From positions 1 through 57,683 of the forward strand of contig JADZAC010000044.1 in the NCBI GenBank assembly GCA_020852835.1: a stretch of 57,683 bases of DNA. Direction: 5' to 3'. This stretch comes from Flavobacteriales bacterium. GTDB lineage: Bacteria > Bacteroidota > Bacteroidia > Flavobacteriales_F > PHOS-HE28. The notes below the pieces were generated by a model that searched no databases, was not told the origin of the DNA, and was given only the letters and a program-made list of their open reading frames with translations. Below, piece after piece: positions 1-7,828 of the stretch. Each line of letters begins with the position of its first letter. Position 1 is the stretch's first letter. The position numbers and the translations under genes were made by a program.

Positions 1-362
1 CCGAACATGGAGCCGAAGATGTCGTTGAGGTCCTGCTCATCGCCTCTGCTGGATCCGCCGGTGCGGCCACTGAATGGTTCGCCTCCCTGGAATGGACCGC
101 CGCCTGCGGAAGCCCGCTCCCGCTGCGCGGCCTCGATCTGGTCCGCATGCTTCCACTGGTCGCCGTACTTGTCGTACTTCTTGCGGCTGTCCGGGTCGCT
201 GAGCACCTCGTTGGCCTCATTGATCTCCTTGAATTTGCGCTCGGCCTCCTTGTCCTTGGGGTTGAGGTCCGGGTGGTATTTCCGGGCCAGCTTGCGGTAA
301 GCTTTCCGGATCGTTTCGGCGGTGGAGCCGCGGTCCACGCCCAAGATCGTGTAGTAGTCCAT
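1..362 (-). CDS. DnaJ/CbpA-type J-domain co-chaperone (3' part cut by window edge)
   Basis: The first 120 codons are visible; the rest runs off the left edge. Residues 1-65 form a J domain with the HPD motif at residues 30-32, preceded by the basic helix II ([11 protein letters not shown]) and followed by [13 protein letters not shown]. This is the surface that stimulates DnaK ATPase. From about residue 85 the chain becomes Gly/Phe/Ser-rich, as in the G/F linker of DnaJ and CbpA. The start is the ATG at 362-360, which gives the usual MDYYxILGV opening. Whether the missing part has a zinc-finger (DnaJ) or not (CbpA) cannot be seen; the short, direct linker and the MDYY start favour the CbpA class. 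A weak CATCTTTG box lies about 30 nt upstream. Confidence 0.9.
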   Translation of the reverse strand, partial: MDYYTILGVDRGSTAETIRKAYRKLARKYHPDLNPKDKEAERKFKEINEANEVLSDPDSRKKYDKYGDQWKHADQIEAAQRERASAGGGPFQGGEPFSGRTGGSSRGDEQDLNDIFGSMF

Positions 363-757
363 CGCCAAGCGCCGGGGTTGGCCCCAGCCAAAGATGGCAA
401 CTTCCCCAACGTGCAACAAACGGGGAAGGATCTCCCCGATGGTGGATCGCCTTGCGTGTTCGGGGGTTTTTCTAAAGTCCTGATCACCAAGCGCCGGCGG
501 GCAGTTTCCCTTTACGCGGCAAAGTTGGAACGGCTTTCGCGTGTTGCTCCATGGAAAGCGGGGGTCGCCATTTGGAACGATCTGCGCGAAGTTTTTTGGT
601 CAACGACGGTCATAGACCGTTGGTCCGTGGCGTTTTGGTGGAAATGCCACGGCGGGGCGGTGCCTTCAAGGGTGCCGCCCTTCGTTTTTTCGGCAGTAGA
701 GAAAGTGATGTTTGGGTGAATGGCCTTTTTTTGTCCGGATTCCGACCCCGCTGCACC
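363..757 (+). promoter_or_regulatory. Structured intergenic region upstream of the permease (candidate leader RNA or sRNA)
   Basis: No gene is evident in this 395-nt stretch. Read on the plus strand it holds a chain of stems: ACGCG/AAAG at 514-524 pairing with CTTT/CGCGT at 534-542; an ACGGTC/GACCGT hairpin at 606-620; an 11-bp hairpin at 625-652 (loop TGGTGG); and a GC-rich terminator at 655-690. The segment CTTTCGCG (534-541) could instead pair with CGCGAAG (585-591), which is followed directly by six T. That gives two mutually exclusive folds, as in attenuators. It could also be an independent sRNA gene ending at 690. No known riboswitch class was recognised. Confidence 0.4.
655..690 (+). 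terminator. Rho-independent terminator-like hairpin
   Basis: GGGCGGTGCC (655-664) pairs with GGTGCCGCCC (671-680) over 10 bp including two G-T wobbles, with the loop TTCAAG. A T-rich tail TTCGTTTTTT (681-690) follows. No protein gene precedes it on this strand, so it either ends a small RNA or acts as an attenuator 67 nt before the permease start. Confidence 0.65.
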
Positions 758-2503
758 ATGTCCACTTCCCCAAAGAAGCTCGGCGCGCTGCCTGCCACGG
801 CCATTGCCGGCAACGACATTACGAGCAGCTGCCTGTATGTGAGCTCCATCGCCATCCTGCATGCGGGCGTATGGGCGGTGCCGGCCTTGTTGCTGGTGGC
901 CGGCGTGCTCTTCCTGTTCCGCAAGGTGTACGGCGAGGTGGTGGGCGCCTTGCCGCTGAACGGCGGGGCCTACAACGTGCTGCTGAACTCCACCAACAAG
1001 TACAACGCGAGCATCGCAGCCACGCTCACCATCCTGAGCTACATGGCCACGGCGGTGCTCAGCGGCACCACGGCCATGCACTACATGCATGCACTGGTGC
1101 CGTCCCTGCCGGTGCTGCTGGCCACGGCGGGCGTGCTGCTGCTGTTCATGGCACTGAGCATCGCGGGCATCTCCGAATCATCGGTGGTGGCCACGGTGAT
1201 CTTCATCGCGCACTTGTCCATCATGGTGCTGCTGATCCTGGGCGGGCTGTGGTATGTGGCCACGCACGGGTTCGCCGTGTTCAGCCTGAATTGGAACGCG
1301 CCGCTGCCCGATGGCCACGGCATCGCCACGGCGCTCTTCCTGGGCTTCAGCACGGCCATGCTGGGCGTCACGGGCTTCGAGAGCTCGGCGAACTACGTGG
1401 AGGAACAGGCGCACGGCGTGTTTCCGCAAACCCTGCGCAACATGTGGGTGGCGGTCACCGTGCTTAACCCCTTGATCGCCGTGGCCGGCCTGATGGTGCT
1501 GCCCATGGCCACCATCGCCTCCAACAGCGAGGCCATGCTCTCGATCATGGGCCTGGAGATCGGCGGCCAATGGCTCGCCACCGTGATCAGCATCGATGCC
1601 GTGGTGGTGCTCTGCGGCGCGGTGCTCACCAGCTATGTGGGCGTCACCGGCCTGGTGAAGCGCATGACCCTGGACCGCATCCTGCCCCAATTCCTGCTGA
1701 AAGAGACCAAGCAAGGCAGTTCCCCGCGCATCATCATCCTCTTCTTCCTGCTATGCCTCTCCGTGCTGTTGATCACCAATGCGCGCGTGGATGCACTGGC
1801 GGGGGTGTACACCATTTCCTTCCTCACGGTAATGGCCTTCTTCGCCTTGGGCAATTTCATGCTGAAGATCAAGCGGGCCCGCCTGCCCCGGCCGGAAACG
1901 GCCTCCACGGCCGTGGTATCGCTGGCGCTCTTCGGCGTGCTGGCCGCGCTCTATGGCAATGTGAAGCTCAACCCGGAGTTCCTGGTGGTCTTCCTGCAGT
2001 ACTTCGTGCCCTTCCTGCTGGTGATCGCTTTCCTGCTGAACCGCAAGGCCATCCTGGAGTACCTGATGATCTGGGTGGGCGGCTTTGTGGAGAGCATGCC
2101 CGGCCTGGCGGCGCTGGGGCGTTTCACCCTGTCCAAGACCATCCGCCGGCTCAACCGACAGGAGTTCGTGTATTTTTCCAAGGGCGACGATCTGGCGGTG
2201 ATCAACCGGGTAATGGCCTATGTGGTGGCCAACGAGATCACCCGCAAGCTGAAGATCGTCACCGTGCACAAGGATGGTGAGCACGTTCACGAAGAGTTCC
2301 TGCACGAGGTGCAGGTGCTGGACAAGGCCTACGACACCTTGGACGTGGAGTTCATCCAGCTGCGCGGCCTGTTCGGTCCCGAACTGGTGCACCGGCTCAG
2401 TGAGGAATGGCATATCCCCACGAACTTCATGTTCATCGGCTCGCCGGGCGACCGGTTCCCGTACCGCATCGCGGAACTGGGCGGTGTGCGGCTGGTGATC
2501 TGA
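758..2503 (+). CDS. APC-superfamily permease with C-terminal soluble domain
   Basis: A 581-residue integral inner-membrane transporter. The first ~460 residues contain about twelve hydrophobic segments in the order expected for amino acid/polyamine/organocation (APC) carriers, beginning with the ITSSCLYVSS region. The last ~130 residues are soluble and predicted cytosolic, ending in a universal-stress-protein-like alpha/beta stretch. This architecture is shared by amino acid permeases of COG0531 and by KimA-type potassium importers, so the substrate cannot be named. I chose the ATG at 758 because the 69 upstream in-frame codons have no hydrophobic or family character and overlap the structured leader. 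The gene converges on a metalloprotease gene 13 nt downstream. Confidence 0.85.
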   Translation: MSTSPKKLGALPATAIAGNDITSSCLYVSSIAILHAGVWAVPALLLVAGVLFLFRKVYGEVVGALPLNGGAYNVLLNSTNKYNASIAATLTILSYMATAVLSGTTAMHYMHALVPSLPVLLATAGVLLLFMALSIAGISESSVVATVIFIAHLSIMVLLILGGLWYVATHGFAVFSLNWNAPLPDGHGIATALFLGFSTAMLGVTGFESSANYVEEQAHGVFPQTLRNMWVAVTVLNPLIAVAGLMVLPMATIASNSEAMLSIMGLEIGGQWLATVISIDAVVVLCGAVLTSYVGVTGLVKRMTLDRILPQFLLKETKQGSSPRIIILFFLLCLSVLLITNARVDALAGVYTISFLTVMAFFALGNFMLKIKRARLPRPETASTAVVSLALFGVLAALYGNVKLNPEFLVVFLQYFVPFLLVIAFLLNRKAILEYLMIWVGGFVESMPGLAALGRFTLSKTIRRLNRQEFVYFSKGDDLAVINRVMAYVVANEITRKLKIVTVHKDGEHVHEEFLHEVQVLDKAYDTLDVEFIQLRGLFGPELVHRLSEEWHIPTNFMFIGSPGDRFPYRIAELGGVRLVI

Positions 2504-2516
2504 GCCGCGCCAAGAG

Positions 2517-4520
2517 CTATTCCTTCACCAGGCGGGCCGTGAACAGGCCTTGGGCCGGGTGGTGAAGTTGCGCGGTGTACACCCCCGGGGCCAGGTTGCC
2601 GATGTCCAGTGTCCACGCCTCTGCTTGACCACGCCAGACATGTGCGGCGGAAAGCACCATTTGCCCGGTGTTGCCGGTAATGGTGATCCACACAGGGCCC
2701 GCCTCCAGGCCCGATGCCTGTATCCGCACCGTCCCTTTGGCCGGGTTGGGGAACAAGGCCAGCTCCGTTGGGGCGGGCCCGGCGACGGCCACCCCCGCCG
2801 GTATGCCCTCCACCACCTGCACCGTATAGTCCTCGCTTTCGCCGGAGGAGTAATCGGATGCATTGCAGGGGCTGGCGTCGTTGTCCAGTCCGTATTGCAG
2901 GCGCACCCGCAGGCGCACCGCCGCCAAGGCCGCATCATCCGGTACCGTGACCGGCGTGTACCAAGGGCCGGTGCCGAACAGGTCCATCACCTGTTCATCG
3001 GCGGTGAAAAGCCCGTCATGGTCCCAGTCGATCCAGGCGCGCATGGTGGATTCCTCCCAGCTGGCAGTGGCCGAAACGTACAGTTCATGCGTGCTTCCCC
3101 GGGCTACTTCGGTGAACTGTTCGGTGTAGTCGCTGTAGCCGGTCACTGCGGCGCAGTTCCAAGCGGGATCGGCCTGTTGGTTGTCGATGGTGTTGAACAG
3201 CACCTGGTCGATGTATTCGATCGCACCGCCCCAGTGCTGCGGCAGGCAGATGCGCCCGGCGCACGTGTCGCCCTCGAAGTAGGGCACGCGGTGCATGGCG
3301 TACCGGGCCATCACCGGCGCCATTTCGGCCCACTGCCGCACCATGTCGGCCTGGTCCGTGTTGCCGATGGGCGTGCCCTGGTCGTCGTTCACCAGCGGGG
3401 TGGAATAGAAATTCACGTCATTGCCGCAGAGGTGGGTGCGCCAGTGGCCGTTGTCCATGCCGTTGCGGAAGTCCGCATTGTCCGGATAGCAATGGTTTCC
3501 CCCGGCATTGTGCCCCGCTTCATGGCGGAACACGGTGCCCCACTCCACCCCGCATACGGAGGTGCGCCCGGGCATGCCGCCCCAGCCGCCGGCGGAGCCG
3601 GGCGCGCCGGTGGGCGTTTGGAACACGGTGATCAGGTCCGGCGCCAGGCTGTCGTTGGCCGCGCTGAACCAGCTCCAGGCATCCTCCAACACGCTGGTTA
3701 CTATGCCCGGGTTGTTGGGCGTGGTGCCCGTGCCCACCAGCCGCAGGTACACGGTGTCCTGCAGGGAGTTGGCCAGCCCCATGTTCACTGTTTCCAGATT
3801 GGCTTGGGCGTGGGCCTCCAGATCGCCGGCCAAGGCTGCGGCGGTATCGGAATAGCCGGCAAACACGTCCACCACATAGCGCCCGGCGGCATCAGTTTCA
3901 TTGCAGCTGGTGTCGCATGCAGCCCTTGTCCCGCTCGCGGGCAGCTGGCCGGGGTGTGCTGCCAGTATGCCACAGCGCCCGTTGCCGAAGGGTTTGCACT
4001 GCCGCACACGGTACTCGCCCGGGCCGGGCGCGGGCAATACCTGGAAGAATCCCTGCTCCGTTTCCACCTGGGCCACCAGCTTGCCCGTGGCGGTATTGAG
4101 CACGAACAGCGTATTGCGGTAGTGCGGCAAGTGGTCGAAGCGGTGGTCTGCTACGCGGCCCTTCCACACTTGCAGGCCCCGGTATGCCGGCCGCGGATCG
4201 CGCTGCAGCTGCACCGTGAAGGACAGATCGTGGAAGAGGTTGATCTCCAAAGGCCGCGAAAGATCAAGCGTGCCGTCGGCGGCAGTGGGCTGCAGGCGCA
4301 CCAGGCGCGAACGCAGTTCACCGCCGGCCAGTATCGGGGATGCGGAAGTGCCGGTGGCCGCGTGCGGCAGATCGGTGAACAGCACGTGCCGCTCCTGCGC
4401 CTGCACGGTGTGCTGCAACATGGGCAGCGCCCAAGTGCACAGCAGCAGCAGCAGGCCTGTGGAGGCGGTCCGGTTGCCGAGGGGGGTCTTGGCCCTGTGA
4501 TCGGGTTGTTGCTGGTCCAT
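2517..4520 (-). CDS. Secreted metzincin-type zinc metalloprotease with GEVED domain and T9SS sorting signal
   Basis: A 667-residue exported protein. An N-terminal signal peptide (hydrophobic LLLLLCTWALPML, probable cleavage near residue 41) sends it across the inner membrane. The catalytic motif HExxHxxGxxH occupies residues 333-343 (HEAGHNAGGNH), the metzincin signature with three zinc-ligand histidines. A GEVED-type module follows at roughly 440-560 (DWDHDGLFTADEQ, ending GESEDYTVQV). The last ~80 residues (from FPNPAKG) form a type A T9SS C-terminal domain, which directs outer-membrane translocation and surface attachment or release. The substrate is unknown. It lies between a permease on the opposite strand and a small conserved gene upstream on the same strand. 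Confidence 0.9.
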   Translation of the reverse strand: MDQQQPDHRAKTPLGNRTASTGLLLLLCTWALPMLQHTVQAQERHVLFTDLPHAATGTSASPILAGGELRSRLVRLQPTAADGTLDLSRPLEINLFHDLSFTVQLQRDPRPAYRGLQVWKGRVADHRFDHLPHYRNTLFVLNTATGKLVAQVETEQGFFQVLPAPGPGEYRVRQCKPFGNGRCGILAAHPGQLPASGTRAACDTSCNETDAAGRYVVDVFAGYSDTAAALAGDLEAHAQANLETVNMGLANSLQDTVYLRLVGTGTTPNNPGIVTSVLEDAWSWFSAANDSLAPDLITVFQTPTGAPGSAGGWGGMPGRTSVCGVEWGTVFRHEAGHNAGGNHCYPDNADFRNGMDNGHWRTHLCGNDVNFYSTPLVNDDQGTPIGNTDQADMVRQWAEMAPVMARYAMHRVPYFEGDTCAGRICLPQHWGGAIEYIDQVLFNTIDNQQADPAWNCAAVTGYSDYTEQFTEVARGSTHELYVSATASWEESTMRAWIDWDHDGLFTADEQVMDLFGTGPWYTPVTVPDDAALAAVRLRVRLQYGLDNDASPCNASDYSSGESEDYTVQVVEGIPAGVAVAGPAPTELALFPNPAKGTVRIQASGLEAGPVWITITGNTGQMVLSAAHVWRGQAEAWTLDIGNLAPGVYTAQLHHPAQGLFTARLVKE

Positions 4521-4600
4521 TTTGCCTTGTTTTTACCCGCCGTGGTGCGGCAACGCGCTCCGGCAGGACAGGGAGCTTCTTTGCGCAGGCGCAGCCGGTG

Positions 4601-4933
4601 TCACCCCTTCTCGAAGTAATGAAGGATGGATTCTTTGATCAGCCGTTCCTGTTCCTTGCCGTTCAATGGCGGCAGTTCCTTGGCCCGTTCAAAGTGCGGC
4701 CAGCCATCGGCATCGCGCCCAAGCTCCTTGTAATAGCCGTACGGGGTGAGCAGTACCGATACGGCGATGTGCATCAGGTTCACCTTTTCGTCTTTCTTGA
4801 AGTCCCGCGCCGGTTGCCCCAACTCCTGCACACCGATCAGAAAGAGCATCGCGTCGAGTTCCATGGGCATGCCGAAGTGTTGCTCCATTTCCTTCATCAG
4901 GTCGCGCCAACGCTTCTCGAACACCAAGTCCAT
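4601..4933 (-). CDS. Small conserved hypothetical protein (110 aa)
   Basis: A 110-residue soluble, charged protein without signal peptide or membrane segments. It resembles small uncharacterised proteins of Bacteroidota, with a helical N-terminus (FEKRWRDLMKEMEQHFG), a central LFLIGVQELGQ segment and a conserved-looking GYYKELGRDADGWPHF stretch. No catalytic motif was recognised and no function is proposed. Codon use and GC match the neighbours. A box TACCTTCA at 4943-4950 lies 9 nt before the ATG and could be its -7 promoter element, giving a very short leader. It is divergent from cvpA. Confidence 0.75.
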   Translation of the reverse strand: MDLVFEKRWRDLMKEMEQHFGMPMELDAMLFLIGVQELGQPARDFKKDEKVNLMHIAVSVLLTPYGYYKELGRDADGWPHFERAKELPPLNGKEQERLIKESILHYFEKG

Positions 4934-5101
4934 TGCAGGCGGTGAAGGTATGCCCGGCCGTGCCGATGCGCACCGGCCGATCTTGGCTGCGGCACGGGCG
5001 GCCCGCCACTGCCGCTACGGACGCAGTATGGGCTCCATGCGAAGCCGCGCGGTTTTGCGGGCCTCCCTGCGTTCGGTACGGCCAACCGGACCCGTGTGCC
5101 G

Positions 5102-5109
5102 TACACTTG
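5102..5109 (+). promoter_or_regulatory. -7 promoter box of cvpA
   Basis: TACACTTG fits the Bacteroidota -7 box; exactly 4 nt separate it from the ATG at 5114, predicting a leaderless transcript. Confidence 0.5.
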
Positions 5110-5113
5110 CCGC

Positions 5114-5632
5114 ATGAACTGGTTGGACTGGGTACTGCTGGCCTTGTTGGTGGCGGCTGCCGTGCAAGGGTTCTTTCGCGGCCTGGTGGTGGAGGCGGCC
5201 TCCTTGTTGGCCTTGTTCCTGGGCATCTGGGCGGCATCGCGCTACAATGCACGGGTGGCCGCTTGGGCAGGCTTGGGCCCGGAGCAGGAAGTCATCTCCT
5301 TTATGATCACCTTCATCGCCATTCTCTTGGTGGTGCACCTGCTGGCCAAGGTGCTCACCAAGGCCTTGGACCTGGCCATGCTGGCCCTGCCCAACAAGGT
5401 GGCCGGTTTGTTCTTCGGTGCCTTGCGCGGGGCGTTCATGCTCAGCGTGGTGCTGAACCTCCTTTCAGCAACGGCGGGCTCCTCCAGCGTGATCTCCAAG
5501 AAGACCGTGGAAGGCTCCGCGCTGTACGGACCGCTCCAGGCATTCGCTCCGCTGCTCGTTCCGGCCCTGGGCAACGGCAAGTGGCTGAACCGTGCCGTGG
5601 ATGCGGTGCAGGAAGCCGTTGGCCGCGAGTGA
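5114..5632 (+). CDS. cvpA: CvpA family membrane protein
   Basis: A 172-residue inner-membrane protein of the colicin V production (CvpA) family. It opens with MNWLDWVLL, a typical family start, followed by GFFRGLVVEAASLLALFLGIW, and has four hydrophobic segments with the characteristic glycine-rich first hairpin. CvpA proteins have been tied to envelope homeostasis in other bacteria; the biochemical role is unsettled. A GTG at 5096 would add six residues (MPYTCR), but the family start and a -7 box ending 4 nt before the ATG favour 5114. It lies 50 nt upstream of a PLP enzyme that has its own promoter box. Confidence 0.9.
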   Translation: MNWLDWVLLALLVAAAVQGFFRGLVVEAASLLALFLGIWAASRYNARVAAWAGLGPEQEVISFMITFIAILLVVHLLAKVLTKALDLAMLALPNKVAGLFFGALRGAFMLSVVLNLLSATAGSSSVISKKTVEGSALYGPLQAFAPLLVPALGNGKWLNRAVDAVQEAVGRE

Positions 5633-5670
5633 TGGCGTTGCGTGACCGCCCGCAACTTCCGCGGATCCGG

Positions 5671-5678
5671 TAGCTTCG
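5671..5678 (+). promoter_or_regulatory. -7 promoter box of the methionine gamma-lyase-type gene
   Basis: TAGCTTCG, 4 nt before the ATG at 5683; a GC-shifted form of TAnnTTTG. Confidence 0.5.
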
Positions 5679-5682
5679 CCCC

Positions 5683-6927
5683 ATGGACCACAAGCTGCTT
5701 CGCCCCGAAAGCCTGATGATGAGCTACGGCTACAAGCCCGAGCTCAGCCAAGGCGCCGTGAAATGCCCCATCTTCCAAACCAGCACCTTCGTTTTCCAAA
5801 AGGCGGAGGACGGCAAGGCTTTCTTTGAAGTAGCCTACGGCCTGCGCGAGCAGAGCGAAGGGGAGGAGCTCGGGCTGATCTACAGCCGCCTGAACAACCC
5901 CGACCTGGAGATCCTGGAGGACCGCCTCGGCCTGTGGGAACAAGCAGGTGACTGCGCCGTGTTCGAGAGCGGCATGAGCGCCATCACCACCACCTTGCTG
6001 GAGTTCCTTTCGCCCGGTGACCTGCTGCTGTTCAGCAACCCGATCTATGGGGGAACCGACCACTTCATCAAGCACATCCTCACCCGCTTCGGCATTGAGG
6101 TGCTGGGCTTCTATCCGTGGGAGCAGGACCGCCTGGAGGAGATCGTGCGCAAGAGCGGCAAGGCCGACCGCTTGAAAATGATCTACGTGGAGACCCCGGC
6201 CAACCCCACCAACATCCTGATCGACATCGCCGCCTGCAGCCGCTTGGCCAAACAGTTCAGCACGGCGGAGCGGCCCGTGCTGCTGGCCGTGGACAATACG
6301 TACATGGGGCCGCTCTGGCAGCACCCCATGAAGCAGGGTGCCGACCTGGTGCTCTATTCGGCCACCAAGTACATCGGCGGCCACAGCGACGTGATCGCTG
6401 GCGCCTGCCTGGGCAGCAAGGAACTGATGGCACGCGTGAAAGGCCTGCGCAGCTTTTTGGGTTGCATGGCCGGGCCGTGGACCGGCTGGCTCCTGCTGCG
6501 CAGCCTGGAAACCCTCAAACCCCGTATGGAAACCCAGGCCCGGGGCGCAGCGGAGGTGGCCGATTTCCTCAAGCAGCACCCCAAGGTGAAGAAGGTGCAC
6601 TACCTCGGCTTCATCGAAGATCCCGCCCAGCAGCGCGTCTTCAAGAACCAGTGTTTCAGCGCCGGCGCCATGCTTTCTTTTGATGTGCAGGGCGGTGAAC
6701 CGGAGGCTTTCCGCTTCCTCAATGCCCTCAAGCTCGTTAAGCTCGCCGTGAGCCTGGGCAGCACCGAATCGCTCGCCGAACACCCCGCCACCATGACCCA
6801 TGTGGGCGTGGACCCGGGCGAGCGCGAAAAGCTCGGCATCACCGGTGGTCTGGTCCGGCTCAGCGTGGGCGTGGAGCATCCCAAAGACCTGATCGCCGAC
6901 TTGGAGCAAGCCTTGCTGGCGGTCTAG
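5683..6927 (+). CDS. Trans-sulfuration PLP enzyme, methionine gamma-lyase / cystathionine gamma-synthase family
   Basis: A 414-residue cytosolic PLP-dependent enzyme of the Cys/Met metabolism family. The PLP lysine is K229 in SATKYIGGHSD. The substrate/cofactor regions SRLNNPDLEILEDRL, FESGMSAI, YVETPANPTN and DNTYMGPLWQHP are in the expected order. Length is normal for the family. Members split L-methionine to methanethiol, 2-oxobutyrate and ammonia, or act on cystathionine or O-acylhomoserine; sequence inspection alone does not decide which. An insertion around residues 40-60 (FFEVAYGLREQSEGEELG) is longer than in classic CGS and is common in the Bacteroidota subgroup usually annotated as cystathionine gamma-synthase family. 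It lies upstream of the SUF operon but is separated by a clear promoter. Confidence 0.85.
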   Translation: MDHKLLRPESLMMSYGYKPELSQGAVKCPIFQTSTFVFQKAEDGKAFFEVAYGLREQSEGEELGLIYSRLNNPDLEILEDRLGLWEQAGDCAVFESGMSAITTTLLEFLSPGDLLLFSNPIYGGTDHFIKHILTRFGIEVLGFYPWEQDRLEEIVRKSGKADRLKMIYVETPANPTNILIDIAACSRLAKQFSTAERPVLLAVDNTYMGPLWQHPMKQGADLVLYSATKYIGGHSDVIAGACLGSKELMARVKGLRSFLGCMAGPWTGWLLLRSLETLKPRMETQARGAAEVADFLKQHPKVKKVHYLGFIEDPAQQRVFKNQCFSAGAMLSFDVQGGEPEAFRFLNALKLVKLAVSLGSTESLAEHPATMTHVGVDPGEREKLGITGGLVRLSVGVEHPKDLIADLEQALLAV

Positions 6928-6989
6928 CGCCGGGCACGGCCTCTGGTGCTTGCCGCCCGGGCACGCCGGTTGCCGCACCACGCTCGCGC

Positions 6990-7020
6990 TTGTAGCCCAA
7001 TTCCGCATGGGCTACCTTTG
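6990..7020 (+). promoter_or_regulatory. Promoter of the SUF operon
   Basis: A -33 TTG (6990-6992), a 20-nt spacer and a -7 box TACCTTTG (7013-7020) match the Bacteroidota consensus. Initiation is expected a few nt downstream, giving a leader of about 55 nt before sufC. Confidence 0.65.
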
Positions 7021-7027
7021 CGCCGCC

Positions 7028-7049
7028 ATTCTAATTAGAATTAATCTAA
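7028..7049 (+). promoter_or_regulatory. Operator-like overlapping palindromes at the suf start site
   Basis: ATTCTAATTAGAAT (7028-7041) is a perfect 14-bp palindrome. It overlaps a second inverted repeat, TTAGA-ATTAA-TCTAA (7035-7049). This AT-rich patch in a GC-rich genome starts a few nt after the -7 box, so a bound repressor would cover the transcription start. Rrf2-family Fe-S sensors (IscR, RirA and relatives) commonly control suf operons; which regulator binds here is inference. Confidence 0.6.
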
Positions 7050-7081
7050 ATAAGTAGGACGGCGACATACATCCGGACAAC

Positions 7082-7828
7082 ATGCTGAAGATCAACGGAC
7101 TTCAAGCGAGCATTGGGGACAAGCAGATCCTCAAGGGCTTGAACTTGGCGGTAAAAGCGGGCGAGGTTCACGCCATCATGGGGCCCAACGGCAGCGGCAA
7201 GAGCACCTTGGCCAATGTGCTGGCAGGCCGCGAAGACTATGAAGTCACCTCAGGAACCATCTCCTACCAAGGCGAGGACCTGCTGCCATTGGCCCCCGAA
7301 GAACGCGCTTGGAAGGGTTTGTTCCTGGCCTTCCAGTACCCGGTGGAGATCCCCGGGGTAAGCAACCTGAATTTCCTGCGCACGGCGCTCAACGAGAAAC
7401 GCATCGCCAACGGCCAACCGGAAATGGGCGGGAAAGACTTCCTGGCACTAGTGCGCGAACGCGCCAAGCTGGTGGAGATGGAGCCGGACCTGATGAACCG
7501 CAACCTGAACGTGGGGTTCAGCGGCGGTGAAAAAAAACGCAACGAGATCTTCCAGATGGCCATGCTGGAACCCCGGCTCGGCATCCTGGATGAGACCGAC
7601 AGCGGGCTGGACATCGATGCCCTGCGCATCGTGGCCGGCGGCGTGAACAAACTGCGCAGCAAGGACAATGCCTTCATCGTGGTGACCCACTATCAGCGGC
7701 TGCTGGACTACATCGTGCCCGACGTGGTGCACGTGATGGCGGACGGCAAGATCCTCAAGAGCGGGCCGAAGGAACTGGCGCTGGAGCTGGAGGAGAAAGG
7801 ATACGATTGGGTAAAGGAGCATGCGTGA
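7082..7828 (+). CDS. sufC: SufC, Fe-S cluster assembly ATPase
   Basis: A 248-residue ABC-type ATPase that powers the SufBCD iron-sulfur scaffold in the cytosol. Walker A GPNGSGKST is at residues 34-42, the ABC signature FSGGEKKR and Walker B GILDETDSGLD are intact, and the switch histidine is in VVTHYQRLL. It is the first gene of the operon: the promoter and palindromic operator lie just upstream, and sufB, which normally precedes sufC in Bacteroidota, is not present in this window. The stop overlaps the start of sufD (TGATG). Confidence 0.97.
   Translation: MLKINGLQASIGDKQILKGLNLAVKAGEVHAIMGPNGSGKSTLANVLAGREDYEVTSGTISYQGEDLLPLAPEERAWKGLFLAFQYPVEIPGVSNLNFLRTALNEKRIANGQPEMGGKDFLALVRERAKLVEMEPDLMNRNLNVGFSGGEKKRNEIFQMAMLEPRLGILDETDSGLDIDALRIVAGGVNKLRSKDNAFIVVTHYQRLLDYIVPDVVHVMADGKILKSGPKELALELEEKGYDWVKEHA

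Noticed and set aside
2550-4619. A 689-codon open frame antisense to the metzincin gene
   Set aside because: Lacks any domain or signal, is His/Gly/Arg/Val-rich as expected for a GC-rich antisense shadow, and the opposite strand has a full catalytic motif and sorting domain.
5242-7008. A 588-codon open frame antisense to cvpA and the gamma-lyase gene
   Set aside because: Spans two unrelated real genes and an intergenic region; composition is typical of a shadow frame.
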